Shown here one piece after another: positions 55,301 to 64,000 of a stretch of 64,000 bases of DNA. The stretch spans positions 72,253,021 through 72,317,020 of the forward strand of contig NC_068938.1 in the NCBI RefSeq assembly GCF_016801865.2. The letters run 5' to 3'. A program made the translations under genes and the position numbers. The notes under the pieces were generated by a model. That model did no database searches and had not been told where the DNA came from. It saw only the letters and a program-made list of their open reading frames with translations. The stretch comes from Culex pipiens pallens (taxonomy: Eukaryota > Arthropoda > Insecta > Diptera > Culicidae). The first letter of the stretch is position 1; every line of letters begins with the position of its first letter.

Positions 55301-58300
55301 ATGACTTTTGATGTGCTTTACTAAATCTTATAAATTTCAATAGGGACTTATGGGACCCCAAGACGAATCGAATGAGGCCAATACGAGATATTCCAGTGAC
55401 ATTGATTCGGTACACATGTCTACATACAGCCAAACACACAGACATTTGCTCAGCTGGTGATTCTGAGTTGATATGTATAAATGACTTTAGGTCTAGGAGG
55501 TCTAACTAAAAAGTTCATTTTTCGAGTGATTTTATAGCCTTTCCTCAGTAAAGTGAGGAAGACAAAACTCTAATGAAGGGAATACGCACACAAAGTTTAG
55601 CTTCGTTTGATACCTTTATGACAAATTTTGAAAATTTGAATATTTTCGAAAAATATACGGTATTTTGTGAACATTTTCAATAAAAAAAACTCTTAAAAAG
55701 TGAAAACGCAAACAAAATTTTGCTTCGTTTGATACCCATATTGTAATTTTGAAAAGTTGAGTATTTTCCAAAAAATACGATAGCTTGTGAAAATTTTAAT
55801 TTTCAACAAAAAAAAAAACTCGAATGATGGGAATACGCACACAAAATTCTGCTTCGTTTGATACCCATATTGCAAATTTTGAAAATTTGGGTATTTTCGA
55901 AAAAATACCGTAATTTGTAAAAAAATTAGTATTTAAAAAAAACTATCAAAAAGCATATTGCAAATAATGAAAATTTGAGTACTTTAGAAAAATAACTAGA
56001 GTTTTTTGTTTATAGGTCCTATAACCCTTTCAGGCCTGATGGTCATATATGACCTAAAAATCGTTCTTTTTAAACTAGCCTATAATTTTCGCATGGTCCT
56101 CAAAATCATTTTCCCATCATTAGATAAACAAATATTTAAAAAAAAATCAGGCCTGAAAGGGTTAAGCTATTGTGTTTCATATGTTTATACAGTCATGCCT
56201 CGGTTTTGCACGCCTCGGTTTTGCACTGCCCCGGTTTTGCACCGTTCAGCTGCCTCGGTTAAGCACGGCCCAGAGCTTAACTGAAGCACAGAGCTTATGG
56301 GTTTTTGTCTATATGGGAGACATTGGCTTTAATCGTATGAAAAATCATGCAAACATCAAAAACTAAAGTGTTTGGAATTGGAATGATGTCAGTTATCCAT
56401 TAAAATTATTATTTCATGAAAATTTTCACAAAAATACGTATTTTTCCTGTATTTCGAAAATGAACCAAACCAAAGAAACCAAAAATATGTTGTTATTGCA
56501 ATATGGGTATCAAATGATCAGGTTTTTTCATACATTTTGAATGTAATAACAACATTTTTAGAAAATACTCCAAATTTTCACAAAACTACGTTTTTTTCGA
56601 AAAAATACTCAAAATTTCAATTTTTACAATATGGGTATCAAACGATCGGGATTTTTTCATACATTTCGAATGTAATAACAACATTTTTAGAAAATACTCA
56701 AAATTTTCACAAAACTACGTATTTTTGAAAAAAATACTCAAAATTTCCGTTTTTACAATGTGGGTATCAAACGATCGGGATTTTTTCATACATTTCGAAT
56801 GTAATAACAACATTTTTTGAAAATACTCAAAATTTTCACAAAACTACGTATTTTTGAAAAACTTCTCAAAATTTCTGTTTTTACAATGTGGGTATCAAAC
56901 GATCGGGATTTTTTCATACATTTCGAATGTAATAACAATATTTTTTGAAAATACTCAAAATTTTCACAAAACTACGTATTTTTGTAAATTTTTTGAAAAT
57001 TTTAGTTTTTACAATATTGGTATCAAATAATCAAATTTTTTTTTCAAAAATACGTAGTTTTGTGAAAATTTTAAGTATAATCATTTTTTTAATAACTTTC
57101 GAAATGTATGAAAAATTCCGATCGTTTGATTACCACTTTCTAAAAAACGGAAATTTTGAGTTTTTTTTTCGAAAATACGTAGTTTTGTGAAAATTTTGAG
57201 TATTTTAAAAAAATATTGTTATTACATTCGAAATGTATGGAAAAATCCAGATCGTTTGATACCCACATTGTAAAAACGGGAATTTTGAGTATTTTTTTTT
57301 TCGAAAATACGTAGTTTAGTGAATATTTGGAGTATTTTCAAAAAATGTGGTTATTACATTCGAAATGTATGAAAAAATCCCGATTATTTGATACCCATAT
57401 TGTAAAAACTGAAATTTTGAAAAGTTTTACAAAAATACGTAGTTTTGTGAAAATTTTGAGTATTTTCAAAAAATATTGCTATTACATTCGAAATGTATGA
57501 AAAAATCCCGATCGTTTGACACCTATATGGTAAAACCGGAAATTTTGAGTATTTTTTTTTCAAAAATACTTAGTTTTGTGAAAATTTGGAGTATTTTCAA
57601 AAAATGTTGTTATTACATTCAAAATGTATGAAAAAAAACCTGATCATTTGATACCTATATTGCAATAACAACATATTTATGGTTTCTTTAGAGAAAAAAA
57701 ATGCATTTTCAAAATACAGGAAAAATACGTATTTTTGTGAAATTTTTCATGAAATAACAATTTTAATGGATAGCTGACATCATCCCGATTCCAAAACACT
57801 ATAATTTTTTGATGTTTGCATGATTTTTCGTACAATTAAAGCCAATGTCTCCCATATAGCCAAAATCCCATAAGCTCTGTGCCTCGGTTATGCACGCCTC
57901 GGTTTTGCATCCCCCTTATGCGGTGCTAAACCGAGGCATGACTGTAGGACCTATTAACATAAAACACTATAAAAATACGGTATTTTGTGAACAAATTAGA
58001 GTATCCATTCTTTGAAACATACTACATTTTCAAAAAATATATTCTTAGTGTAAGCATTGCAAATTTATATGTTTATATAACTTGATATGGCAATAGTATT
58101 ATCGAAATGACGATAACGATAACCATTATCGTTATCGTTAGACGATAATATTATCGATAAATTAATTTCATTCCTGTTTTTAATTTTACATTTGTTGTAC
58201 ATTTCAAGTGCTCAGGAGGTTCCTTTTCAGCTTTGTGTTTCTGGGTTGAGTGAGTTTGTTTAGTTTAATTATTTGGTGTACATTTTACGGGATTTACGAC

Positions 58301-59124
58301 CAACTGTTAAATATTTTTTTCGATTAACAACCTTGTTCTAAACACTATATCATTAAAGATCAGGGAAGAATCACCTACCGGATTTCCGTTCTTGACTCCA
58401 CACCGTGAGAAAGATCCACCTCCAATTCCTGCCCCTTCCCCTGGTTGACCGCCACCTGCTCCCGGCCGACTGGTGGTGGTCACTTCAACCTGCGGCATGG
58501 GTGGGTGCGTCGGAATTGGCGGTGGCCAAACCATCGCCGGAGGTGTGTTCGTCGGTTGGTTCCCTTCCGAGGGCGGTCGTGGTTTCGTTGGCCACGTCGT
58601 CGAGGCCGGTCTGGCGGTTGTTGGCGCTTCCGTCGTCACGAACGAGGCCGGCGTTGAGGAGGTGAACGAGGGTGGATGAGTGGCCGCAGTGTGGTCCGGT
58701 GGATGGGTTGGGACTGGTGGTGGCCAGCTTGGGTAATTGTTGTTTTTGGGGGGTTTCTTCTGGGTTTCGCTGCCGAGTTCGTTGCCACTGCCGGCTACGA
58801 CGATTGGGGGAGCTGCGGTTGTGGTTTCGGCGGAGGAATCCGTTGGGGGCATCGGGGTGATTGGGTTCGTACAGCACACGCCGAATGCTTGCCGGCCCTG
58901 GTCGTTGAAGTAGCTGCAGGTGTCGTAGTTTCCGAGGACCCAGGATTCCCAGACGCTCAGGTCGGGCACCTTGAAGTATGGGTAGCACTTGCGGAACGAG
59001 GTGCATGATCCGAGGTGTCCCTTGGAGGTGAGACACGGGCTACCATCGCCGAGTGCTTGCGTCCACGTGGTCGTACGCGTCGTCAGCCAGAGATATCGTG
59101 GTTGGCGCGGCTTGAGCTCGCTGG
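43385..59124 (-). CDS. CLIP-domain trypsin-like serine protease (partial, 5' exon missing)
   Basis: Secreted zymogen of the type that acts in insect haemolymph cascades (melanisation, Toll activation) or development. Minus-strand exons: 59124-58379, 44400-44255, 44150-44015, 43957-43813, 43751-43606 and 43543-43385. All junctions are GT-AG and phases agree. The first exon encodes a clip domain with six cysteines (SPC...GSC...RKC...YDTC...VCC) and a Pro/Thr linker with two WPPPxPTHPP repeats. The light-chain cysteine is in RCGVKNG. Activation would cleave after Arg in ER|IVGG. The triad is His (TAAHC), Asp (YNDIAVL) and Ser (GDSGGP), and Asp in KDSC predicts trypsin specificity. The exon begins in phase with one base from an upstream exon, so the signal peptide lies elsewhere. 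A CLIP-D-like assignment is inference. The first intron (44401-58378) is 14 kb. Confidence 0.92.
44580..45415. repeat. 8-bp tandem array (TATTTTAG)n, left part
   Basis: About 100 units with a few TATTTAAG variants in the first protease intron. It stops abruptly where the large inverted composite begins and resumes in the same orientation beyond it (53602-53645). Confidence 0.95.
45416..46045 (+). repeat. Block E of the composite (630 bp)
   Basis: Identical in length to its inverted partner at 49506-50135. It has subterminal CCTATGTGCA/TGCACATAGG motifs at about 45448, 45647 and 45724. A segment with GAGACCATGAAATGTTTCAA (45865-45884) has a counterpart at about 46500 in Arm. The minus-strand frame at 45782-46045 is part of this repeat. 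Confidence 0.9.
47200..47830 (+). pseudogene. RpL7: Captured RpL7 (60S ribosomal protein L7) pseudogene, left arm
   Basis: Translation matches eukaryotic uL30/RPL7: LPAVPESKLK near the N-terminus, NLLRAAKYTKKYARMEHE, KAGNIYIPGEPKVAFVMRI, IKLNKVTKNLLRI and a C-terminal YVEDGDFGNRKEKINQLI ending in TAA. It is broken by an in-frame stop near 47396, loss of the segment between RICGI and IKLNK, frame changes after 47600 and loss of most of the central-to-C-terminal part. An apparent GTAAGT intron (47141-47199) precedes the first matching codons, so the source was genomic DNA rather than mRNA. AATAAA-rich 3' sequence follows at 47861-47890. Confidence 0.85.
48429..49372 (-). pseudogene. THUMPD1: Captured THUMPD1 (Tan1-type tRNA acetylation adaptor) pseudogene, left arm
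   Basis: Read on the minus strand it resembles THUMP-domain protein 1, the adaptor for tRNA cytidine acetylation. Matches: YLEAGQRGFLVTCNM, YANDLYGKV, KYRFESVVIGAKK, SITKANLKDIM and the THUMP-end-like NSGIVEVTKRLMLISIVPQ. Frameshifts and stops lie after CNMIEQN and after KKHLLH. A loss of sequence lies between the first part and the SITKAN segment. An upstream GT-AG intron (about 49374-49459) is retained. The C-terminal tail is acidic and Gln-rich. Confidence 0.8.
49506..50135 (-). repeat. Block E' of the composite (centre)
   Basis: Exact-length reverse complement of 45416-46045, forming the spacer between the two long arms. Confidence 0.9.
50270..51213 (+). pseudogene. THUMPD1: Captured THUMPD1 pseudogene, right arm
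   Basis: Mirror copy of 48429-49372. It begins at an intron acceptor (ATTACAG at 50263-50269) and shows the same stops and frame breaks. The only difference found between arms lies just upstream: a homopolymer of 14 T (50237-50250) against 15 A (49392-49406). Shared lesions mean that the gene decayed before the inverted duplication, or that the arms have been converted. Confidence 0.8.
51812..52442 (-). pseudogene. RpL7: Captured RpL7 pseudogene, right arm
   Basis: Mirror copy of 47200-47830 with the same in-frame stop, internal loss and frame changes. In the right arm it points back toward the centre of the composite. Confidence 0.85.
53602..53901. repeat. Resumed (TATTTTAG)n array and start of ~125-bp satellite-like repeat
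   Basis: 53602-53645 continues the octamer array interrupted by the composite. From about 53650 the unit around CGTTTGATACC..T / GAGTATTTTCCAAAAAATAC begins; it recurs to 56000 with two insertions. Confidence 0.75.
53902..54732. mobile_element. MITE with TAGGATAG ends inserted in the satellite-like repeat
   Basis: Ends TAGGATAGAGTAGTCATCAA and, reverse-complemented, TAGGGTAGGGTAGTCATCAA, followed inward by TGAGACAC. The motif (A)CAATGAGACA recurs several times inside in both orientations. The surrounding repeat unit resumes after it. No clear target duplication. Confidence 0.75.
54733..56000. repeat. ~125-bp satellite-like repeat with an inserted fragment
   Basis: Units share CTTCGTTTGATACC (near 54966, 55602, 55723 and 55852; spacing 121-129 bp) and TTTTGAAAATTTGAGTATTTTC. 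About 55010-55565 is a foreign insert with GC-richer 3' sequence (AGCCTTTCCTCAGTAAAGTG) that looks like the end of a dispersed mosquito retroelement; no family is assigned. Confidence 0.7.
56190..57944. mobile_element. TA-flanked foldback element with CAGTCATGCCTCGG ends (pogo/Tc1-like)
   Basis: Ends CAGTCATGCCTCGGTTTTGC and its reverse complement, flanked by TA (56188-56189 and 57945-57946). CAGT termini plus a TA target site are typical of pogo-type elements. GCCTCGGTTTTGCAC is repeated in tandem in the terminal region. The interior is two opposed arrays of a ~129-bp unit (GGGTATCAAACGATCGGGAT), the same family as the repeat at 53650-56000. No transposase is encoded. Confidence 0.85.
57947..58378. 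other. Protease intron 1, distal part, with CGATA/TATCG cluster
   Basis: 58108-58157 contains a dense set of CGATAACGATA, TATCGTTATCG and ATTATCGATAA motifs forming a 13-bp-armed hairpin. The intron donor is GT at 58378-58377 on the minus strand. Confidence 0.55.
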
Positions 59125-60679
59125 CTGAGGGATTGCGGGTCAAGGACAGAAAAATGAAACAAAACAAAAATTATAATTTAAATAAAATTCAAATATTTAA
59201 ACAATTTATAGAAAAGAGCTACATATGACAGGATCTCTACAAGAAGCATTTGATAGAAAACTCCATGCGTAATGTGGTAAAAGCGCGCGCAAAATTCTCC
59301 AATTAGCTCTGCACCTCTTCGCGATAGTACTCTCAAGAGTACTGTTATAATGACCGGCACAACAGCGGCAGCTTCCTTCTGTGGCTAATGTTTACGTTCC
59401 TCACGCCGGTAGCCGGCCGTGGTTGGCATAAATAAACAGTGCTTGCAGGACCCATTTCGCAACATGGTGCCAATTCTCACCGCATAGTTCAAGTTGAACT
59501 ACTTTCTTATAGCTGGCAAGTTGTTAAGTCAAGGTGTTCAGAATTTGTCCAGAAAAGGAAACTCTTCACTTCTAGATTCCCTTAGTGATTGCACCAGCAG
59601 CTAAAGACGCAATAACTCAACCCCGTCCCGGCAGCAGGTTGCTTTGATTGCCCCCCTTTTCAACAACCTGCCATTGCACTCTGTACGATCCACAAGAGGT
59701 GGTATTCTGTTGTAACGTGCTATCCCGCGATCCAACAGGTTTATAATTCGCGCGGAGACCCACCTCAACTTGATCGCGATCGCTGATGGATACAAAAATA
59801 AACCGCACTTACGGTGGGCCGCTGCCGCTGCTTGGGATGTAAATTTATGCCGATACATTCCAGACACATTGTCCGGGGAAGGGGGTGTAGAATTCCCCCG
59901 CGGAAAGTGAATGAACCCCGAAAGCGGGCTGCAGTCGCCGTTTGACGACTGGTTGACGGGCGGGTGATTCATTCCACGACCACGACTGATTCGACGTTGA
60001 TTTATGACCTGTTCTCGTTTGTAATTGTCTGCGTGCTTTAATGTTTCTTTCTTTAATCCCTTGTTTGTCTTTAAATTTTGGGAAAGATTATAGAATCATC
60101 TCGTCGCTGTCGTACTAACATGTCGCACGTGAATGTTGGGCCAAATTGAGTTTAAAACACCATTTGGTGCAGCTCACAATGCCTCACCTTTTGACCTTCA
60201 CAAATCCTCAAAATCCGATTTCAATCCTGAGATATTCCATAAAAACCGAAAAAACTCCGTGCACTGTTGTCACTTTTTATATGAAAGAAATTTCAATCTT
60301 GTCGTGCTATCCTGACACACTGTGGAAATTGATGCAAGTGCGACAACTGGTCGAATGGATTTCAGGTAAGAACGCGTTTGACACAATTACGTGCTCGACT
60401 ACCGTAAACATGTGTAATTATAACTCGGGACTTCAGCAACCAAATTCAACCAATCTTCAGGACAATGCACAAAGGTGTCAACCAAACAAAACGTGTTTGT
60501 TATTGTTTACATTGCGTGCTCTCGTTTTGGTTTATTCACCATCACTAAAACGCGTTTTTCTCGGAACGTCAAAAAGCGACTTGCGACAAGTTAGCACGAC
60601 AGCGTCGATCTGTTAAATAATTAGTTGAAACACGATTCGGAAATACAAATTTTCGAGATTTTTATATATTTTTTTTATT
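59125..60679. other. Sequence upstream of the protease clip exon
   Basis: GC-richer, repeat-free sequence at 59360-60010 contrasts with the surroundings and may hold regulatory DNA or non-coding exons. I could not identify a credible signal-peptide exon here on the minus strand. The inverted pair GCAGCAGGTTG / CAACAACCTGC (59628-59674) could form a short hairpin. Confidence 0.4.
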
Positions 60680-60683
60680 TTAA

Positions 60684-61147
60684 CACTGGAACGCCCAACG
60701 CATGTCCAACTTACACGGACGCACAAGCCTCCCAAAAAAGGTGGAACGGTAACTTCAACTCGCTGGTTCTCAGGCATTACTCAATCAATCGGGACGATTC
60801 TTGTTTCCAGTGATTTGTTAGAATTTCTAGATGATCCTAAAATTATGCAGATTTTGATTTGAACAAATCTATAATTTCTGCGACCGAAAACATCGTTCCA
60901 CCTTTTTTTAAACGACTGCCACCGCGGAATTTTTGGCGAATTTTTCATACACGCGAAAAAAAAAAGTTGGAACGATGTTTTTGATTGCAAAAATTACAGA
61001 TTTCATCAAATTAAGTTCTCCAAAGTTCTAGAATCATCCTAACAAATCACTGGAAAGAAGAATCATCTTGATTGGTTGAGTAATGCCCGAGAACCATTGA
61101 GTTGAAGTTACCGTTCCAACTTTTTTGGAGCCTTGGGCGTTGGAATG
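60684..61147. mobile_element. Palindromic MITE flanked by TTAA (piggyBac-like target site)
   Basis: Ends CACTGGAACGCCCAACGC and, reverse-complemented, CATTCCAACGCCCAAGGC. TTAA lies directly outside both (60680-60683 and 61148-61151). The arms pair across an axis near 60920. TTAA duplication is the hallmark of piggyBac-type insertion; superfamily is inference. Confidence 0.8.
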
Positions 61148-61163
61148 TTAATGAAACTTTATG

Positions 61164-62695
61164 GAGCAATTCCAGCATAAATCAGGATTTTTTCTGGTAC
61201 TTTTGTACCCGACCCTTTCCGTTTTCAATGAAACTTTTTAGACATGTTATCCTAAGCCTATATAAGCCATTTTTGTGTATATGGAGCCAATTGGGTACTA
61301 AAGCCCTATGTCAATTTTTATGTACAACGGTAAAAAACACGATTAAAAACCATTTCTGATCACTTTTTTTCATTTTAATGCCAAAAAAAAATATTGACAA
61401 GACAACATTTTTTCGATGGATCAACTATGGTCCCCTTGGAACGAGCTGTCAAGTAGGAGCATTTCTGTCAAGAAGGACCGCGAGGATAATTTTTCCAAAT
61501 TGATTTAAAAATCCCTGTTAAACACTTTGTGGTAGTACAAAGGGTCATTGTACTCAGAAAAGTAAGCTTTATCGCTGTAAACAATAATATCAGCAATCTA
61601 AGCTTCATTTTAGGACCCAATTGTACTCAAATATGACATTTGAGAATAGCGTAAGGTATTTCAATATTTTTGTATTTTGTAATTTAAAAATTACTGTAAC
61701 TCAAAGCCGTTACATCGAATCAAAAAGTGGTCAAAGACAAACTTGCAGGAAATTGGACAGGCTTTCTGAAAAAAATACACTGAAAGAAAAATACACGCCA
61801 CTTCTATGAGATTTTTCAATTTTTAAGATTAGACTCGTTTTAATATTTACGTAAGCTCATTTACTATTCAGGTTTCTACCACTCTGAAAAAATATACTAT
61901 TTTCAGTTATGCTTATATCTGTAAGCCCATACATCCAATTCAAATGCTGTTAAAGGCAAACTTATAGGAAATTGGACGAGCTTTTCGGTTAAAATATTTT
62001 CGAGACTGAAAAATCAAGTCTGTCATATAGAAATTGCCAAAAAACCACCAAAAAACCTATTTTTTCAACATTTTTATTTTTAAACCCGTTGTATCTTTAA
62101 AAGGATTGGACATAGGACAATGGTCAATATGGAGACTTTTATGTAAAATGGTCTGGGGAACCGATTCCCACTATCGGATTTACAAAATTTTGACGTTCAG
62201 ACCATTTTTCTAAAAAAAAATGTTTTCGCTAGGAGAGACATACCATCCTGCAGTTTTCGGTTAGGAGAGACATACCATCCTGCATTTTTCGTGAGTCTTT
62301 TTGTAACATCTTAGGCTATTTCCTCAACAATTTTGAACGAAAAAAAACGTGACATAACCTTAAAATTTATCTTTTAATCCTAATAATTGAAAACTCTCAT
62401 AGAAGTGGCGTGTTTTTTTTTTTCAGAAACCCCGTCCAATTTCCTACAAGTTTGGCTTTGATCACTTTTTGATTCGATGCAATTTGAGTTACAGTAATTT
62501 TTAAATTACAAAATACAAAAATATTTAAATAACTTACGCCCTTCTCAAATGTCATATTTGAGTACAATTGGCTGCATATACACAAAAATGGCTTATATAG
62601 GCCTAGGATAAAATTTCTAAAAAGTTTCATTGAAATCGGAGTGGATCGGGTACAAAAGTATCAGAAAAAAATCCTGATTTGAGATGGAATTGCTC
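61164..62695. mobile_element. Second GAGCAATTCC foldback element, with a nested insertion
   Basis: Homologous to 38565-39824. Ends GAGCAATTCCAGCATAAATC and, inverted, GAGCAATTCCATCTCAAATC. TATG is duplicated at 61160-61163 and 62696-62699. It begins 12 bp after the TTAA duplication of the preceding MITE. A 324-bp element sits inside the left arm. A 36-bp tandem duplication (TAGGAGAGACATACCATCCT, 62230-62290) marks the right arm. Confidence 0.85.
61294..61617. mobile_element. 324-bp insertion nested in the foldback, CAATTG target duplication
   Basis: The host sequence CCAATTGTACTC is split; CAATTG is present on both sides (61288-61293 and 61618-61623). Ends GGTACTAAAG and, inverted, GGTCCTAAAA, suggesting short inverted termini. 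No coding capacity. Confidence 0.65.
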
Positions 62696-62699
62696 TATG

Positions 62700-64000
62700 T
62701 CAAAGACGCCTTTTTTTACCTGAAGAAAAAGCAACCCAGCAATTCTTTTTTCAAAATTTAAAGATTAGGTCCAACAATTTTTAGTATCCAAAAAAAGGGT
62801 TTTAAACGCTTCGAACGACGGCGCATCGAAAATTGATTTTCTGGCAATTTTTCTGACGAAATTTTATCGATTAATTACTCTGATTACAATTAGAGAAAAG
62901 TTGTCAAATCGATCAGAAATTCTCTTTTTAAGACACAGATTGTTTACAATGCAGTATGCACATTGGACAAAATTTCACTCAAATCTTAAATTACAAAGAA
63001 AAGTAAAAAATTACTCTTAGGTATTTGAATTTAAGACTCTGCCTTATTATTTTGGAATTACTCACGAAATATGCGTGTCTCAGCAATTCCAACAATTTGC
63101 ATAATTATGAGTGGTGGCTAGATAGAATTTTTTTTCGTATTCTTATTTTTTGGCACTGCCCAGACTTGGCCAAAAGGAAGGAAAGTGCTGCCAAGTATCC
63201 ATTAACTCTGTCATACGTGCCTGATGTGAATTGAAGATATGCCGTACACAATAAAAATCAAGCGAATTTCTTGTAGCAAACCATTGAAATTGTATACCAT
63301 TACAATAATTTAATAAAGGTTAACAAAACAGTTAAATAAACAGAGGGTTGAAAATATGAGTAATATTACCAAAATATTGATTAAAATGTGAAGTTCAACA
63401 CAAACTGATGAAAATTTCACCAGTTCCTGGTGTAAAATTACACTTTTTACACAAAAATGTTTTATAAAATATATGCAATAAGTTTTCCGTTATTCAACGC
63501 ATGAACATAGTGCTGTGTTTAAAATTGAAAGTATTCAATTGTGCGATTTTTTTGGTAACCCTGCGCGTTTGTTTATTATGGAAGATTGTTCGGTTGCGAT
63601 TTGTTAATAGCTGTGTTGTGGCTTAATAGAACGAATATGGTTTGTGTGTCATATTCGTTTGGTCGCCTGGCGTGACGCAGAAGTGGGTGGAGTAATTGTT
63701 TTTTGATTCCACTAAAGAATGAAAAATGTCTGCGATATTGAGAATTTTCTTTTTACTAAGTAATGGTTTAGATATTTTTTTCATGTAGACCCGTAGAAGA
63801 GTTACAGCAGCCCAGCCAAAACTTTGAGAATGCTGACTAAAAGAAATCTGTTAGAATTCTGTATGAATTGTTTTATAGTCGACTCTCTGTTTTCTAAACA
63901 AACCATTCTATTTCGATGGATTTTTCAGTCCCTCCCAGTCAGCAGTCTTTGATTGTTTCGTTCTATAATCTCACACACATCCTAATGATGGATCACTTTA
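62700..64000. other. AT-rich right flank of the window
   Basis: No gene is supported. 63405-63450 has GGTGTAAAATTACACTTTTT-type sequence resembling the MITE family at 32109-32333. The last 450 bp are GC-richer but contain no recognisable coding motif. Confidence 0.45.

Noticed and set aside
59601..59972. Minus-strand 123-codon frame as the missing 5' exon of the CLIP protease
   Set aside because: No signal peptide, no convincing donor in the required phase, and no resemblance to protease N-termini.

Overview
The window looks like nuclear DNA of a dipteran, most likely a culicine (Culex-type) mosquito. Three lines of evidence support this: spliced genes with short GT-AG exons and multi-kilobase introns, an insect-type CLIP-domain serine protease, and AT-rich non-coding DNA packed with tRNA-derived SINEs, palindromic MITEs and microsatellites. 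Nothing is prokaryotic: there are no operons, CRISPR arrays or Shine-Dalgarno sites. The species call is inference; the gene structures below come from reading splice sites and frames directly.

Three protein-coding genes can be assembled exon by exon. (1) Minus strand, 5037-12174: the caspase-activated DNase DFF40/CAD (Drep4), three exons, 484 aa, with CIDE-N domain and complete nuclease centre. (2) Plus strand, 18287/22765-37385: a P4-type ATPase of the ATP9/NEO1 group, about 1,121-1,145 aa, with two alternative phase-2 first exons feeding one common body. (3) Minus strand, 43385 to at least 59124: a secreted CLIP-domain trypsin-like protease; its clip/linker exon is separated from six protease exons by a 14-kb intron, and its signal-peptide exon was not found. 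ATP9 and the protease are convergent. A weak fourth candidate is a 50-aa spliced ORF at 13756-14275.

Most of the remaining sequence is mobile or repetitive. 1-5 kb: a 2.1-kb foldback element with an 8-bp target duplication, then an old repeat split by a SINE. 5.9-9.7 kb (Drep4 intron 2): two large abutting tandem arrays with 9-bp and 7-bp units. 16-28 kb (ATP9 upstream and intron 1): three SINEs sharing one 3' tail, an unrelated minus-strand SINE, a hAT-like element and MITEs. 31.5-37.2 kb (ATP9 intron 5): a 2.8-kb element carrying two nested insertions, plus a TAGGGTG-ended hAT-like MITE. 38.5-42.2 kb: three palindromic elements between the convergent genes. 53.6-58 kb: a ~125-bp satellite-like repeat mixed with a CAGT-ended, TA-flanked foldback. 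60.7-62.7 kb: further palindromic elements.

The most unusual object is an 8.2-kb composite inverted structure at 45416-53597, inside the protease intron and inside a (TATTTTAG)n array. Its order is E - Arm - E' - Arm', where E (630 bp) and Arm (~3.46 kb) each recur as their reverse complement. The arms stay in register except for one homopolymer base. Each carries broken, intron-retaining copies of two host genes, ribosomal protein L7 and THUMPD1. It is best read as a recently inverted, gene-capturing non-autonomous DNA transposon, and if transcribed it would form a very long hairpin RNA matching two housekeeping genes.
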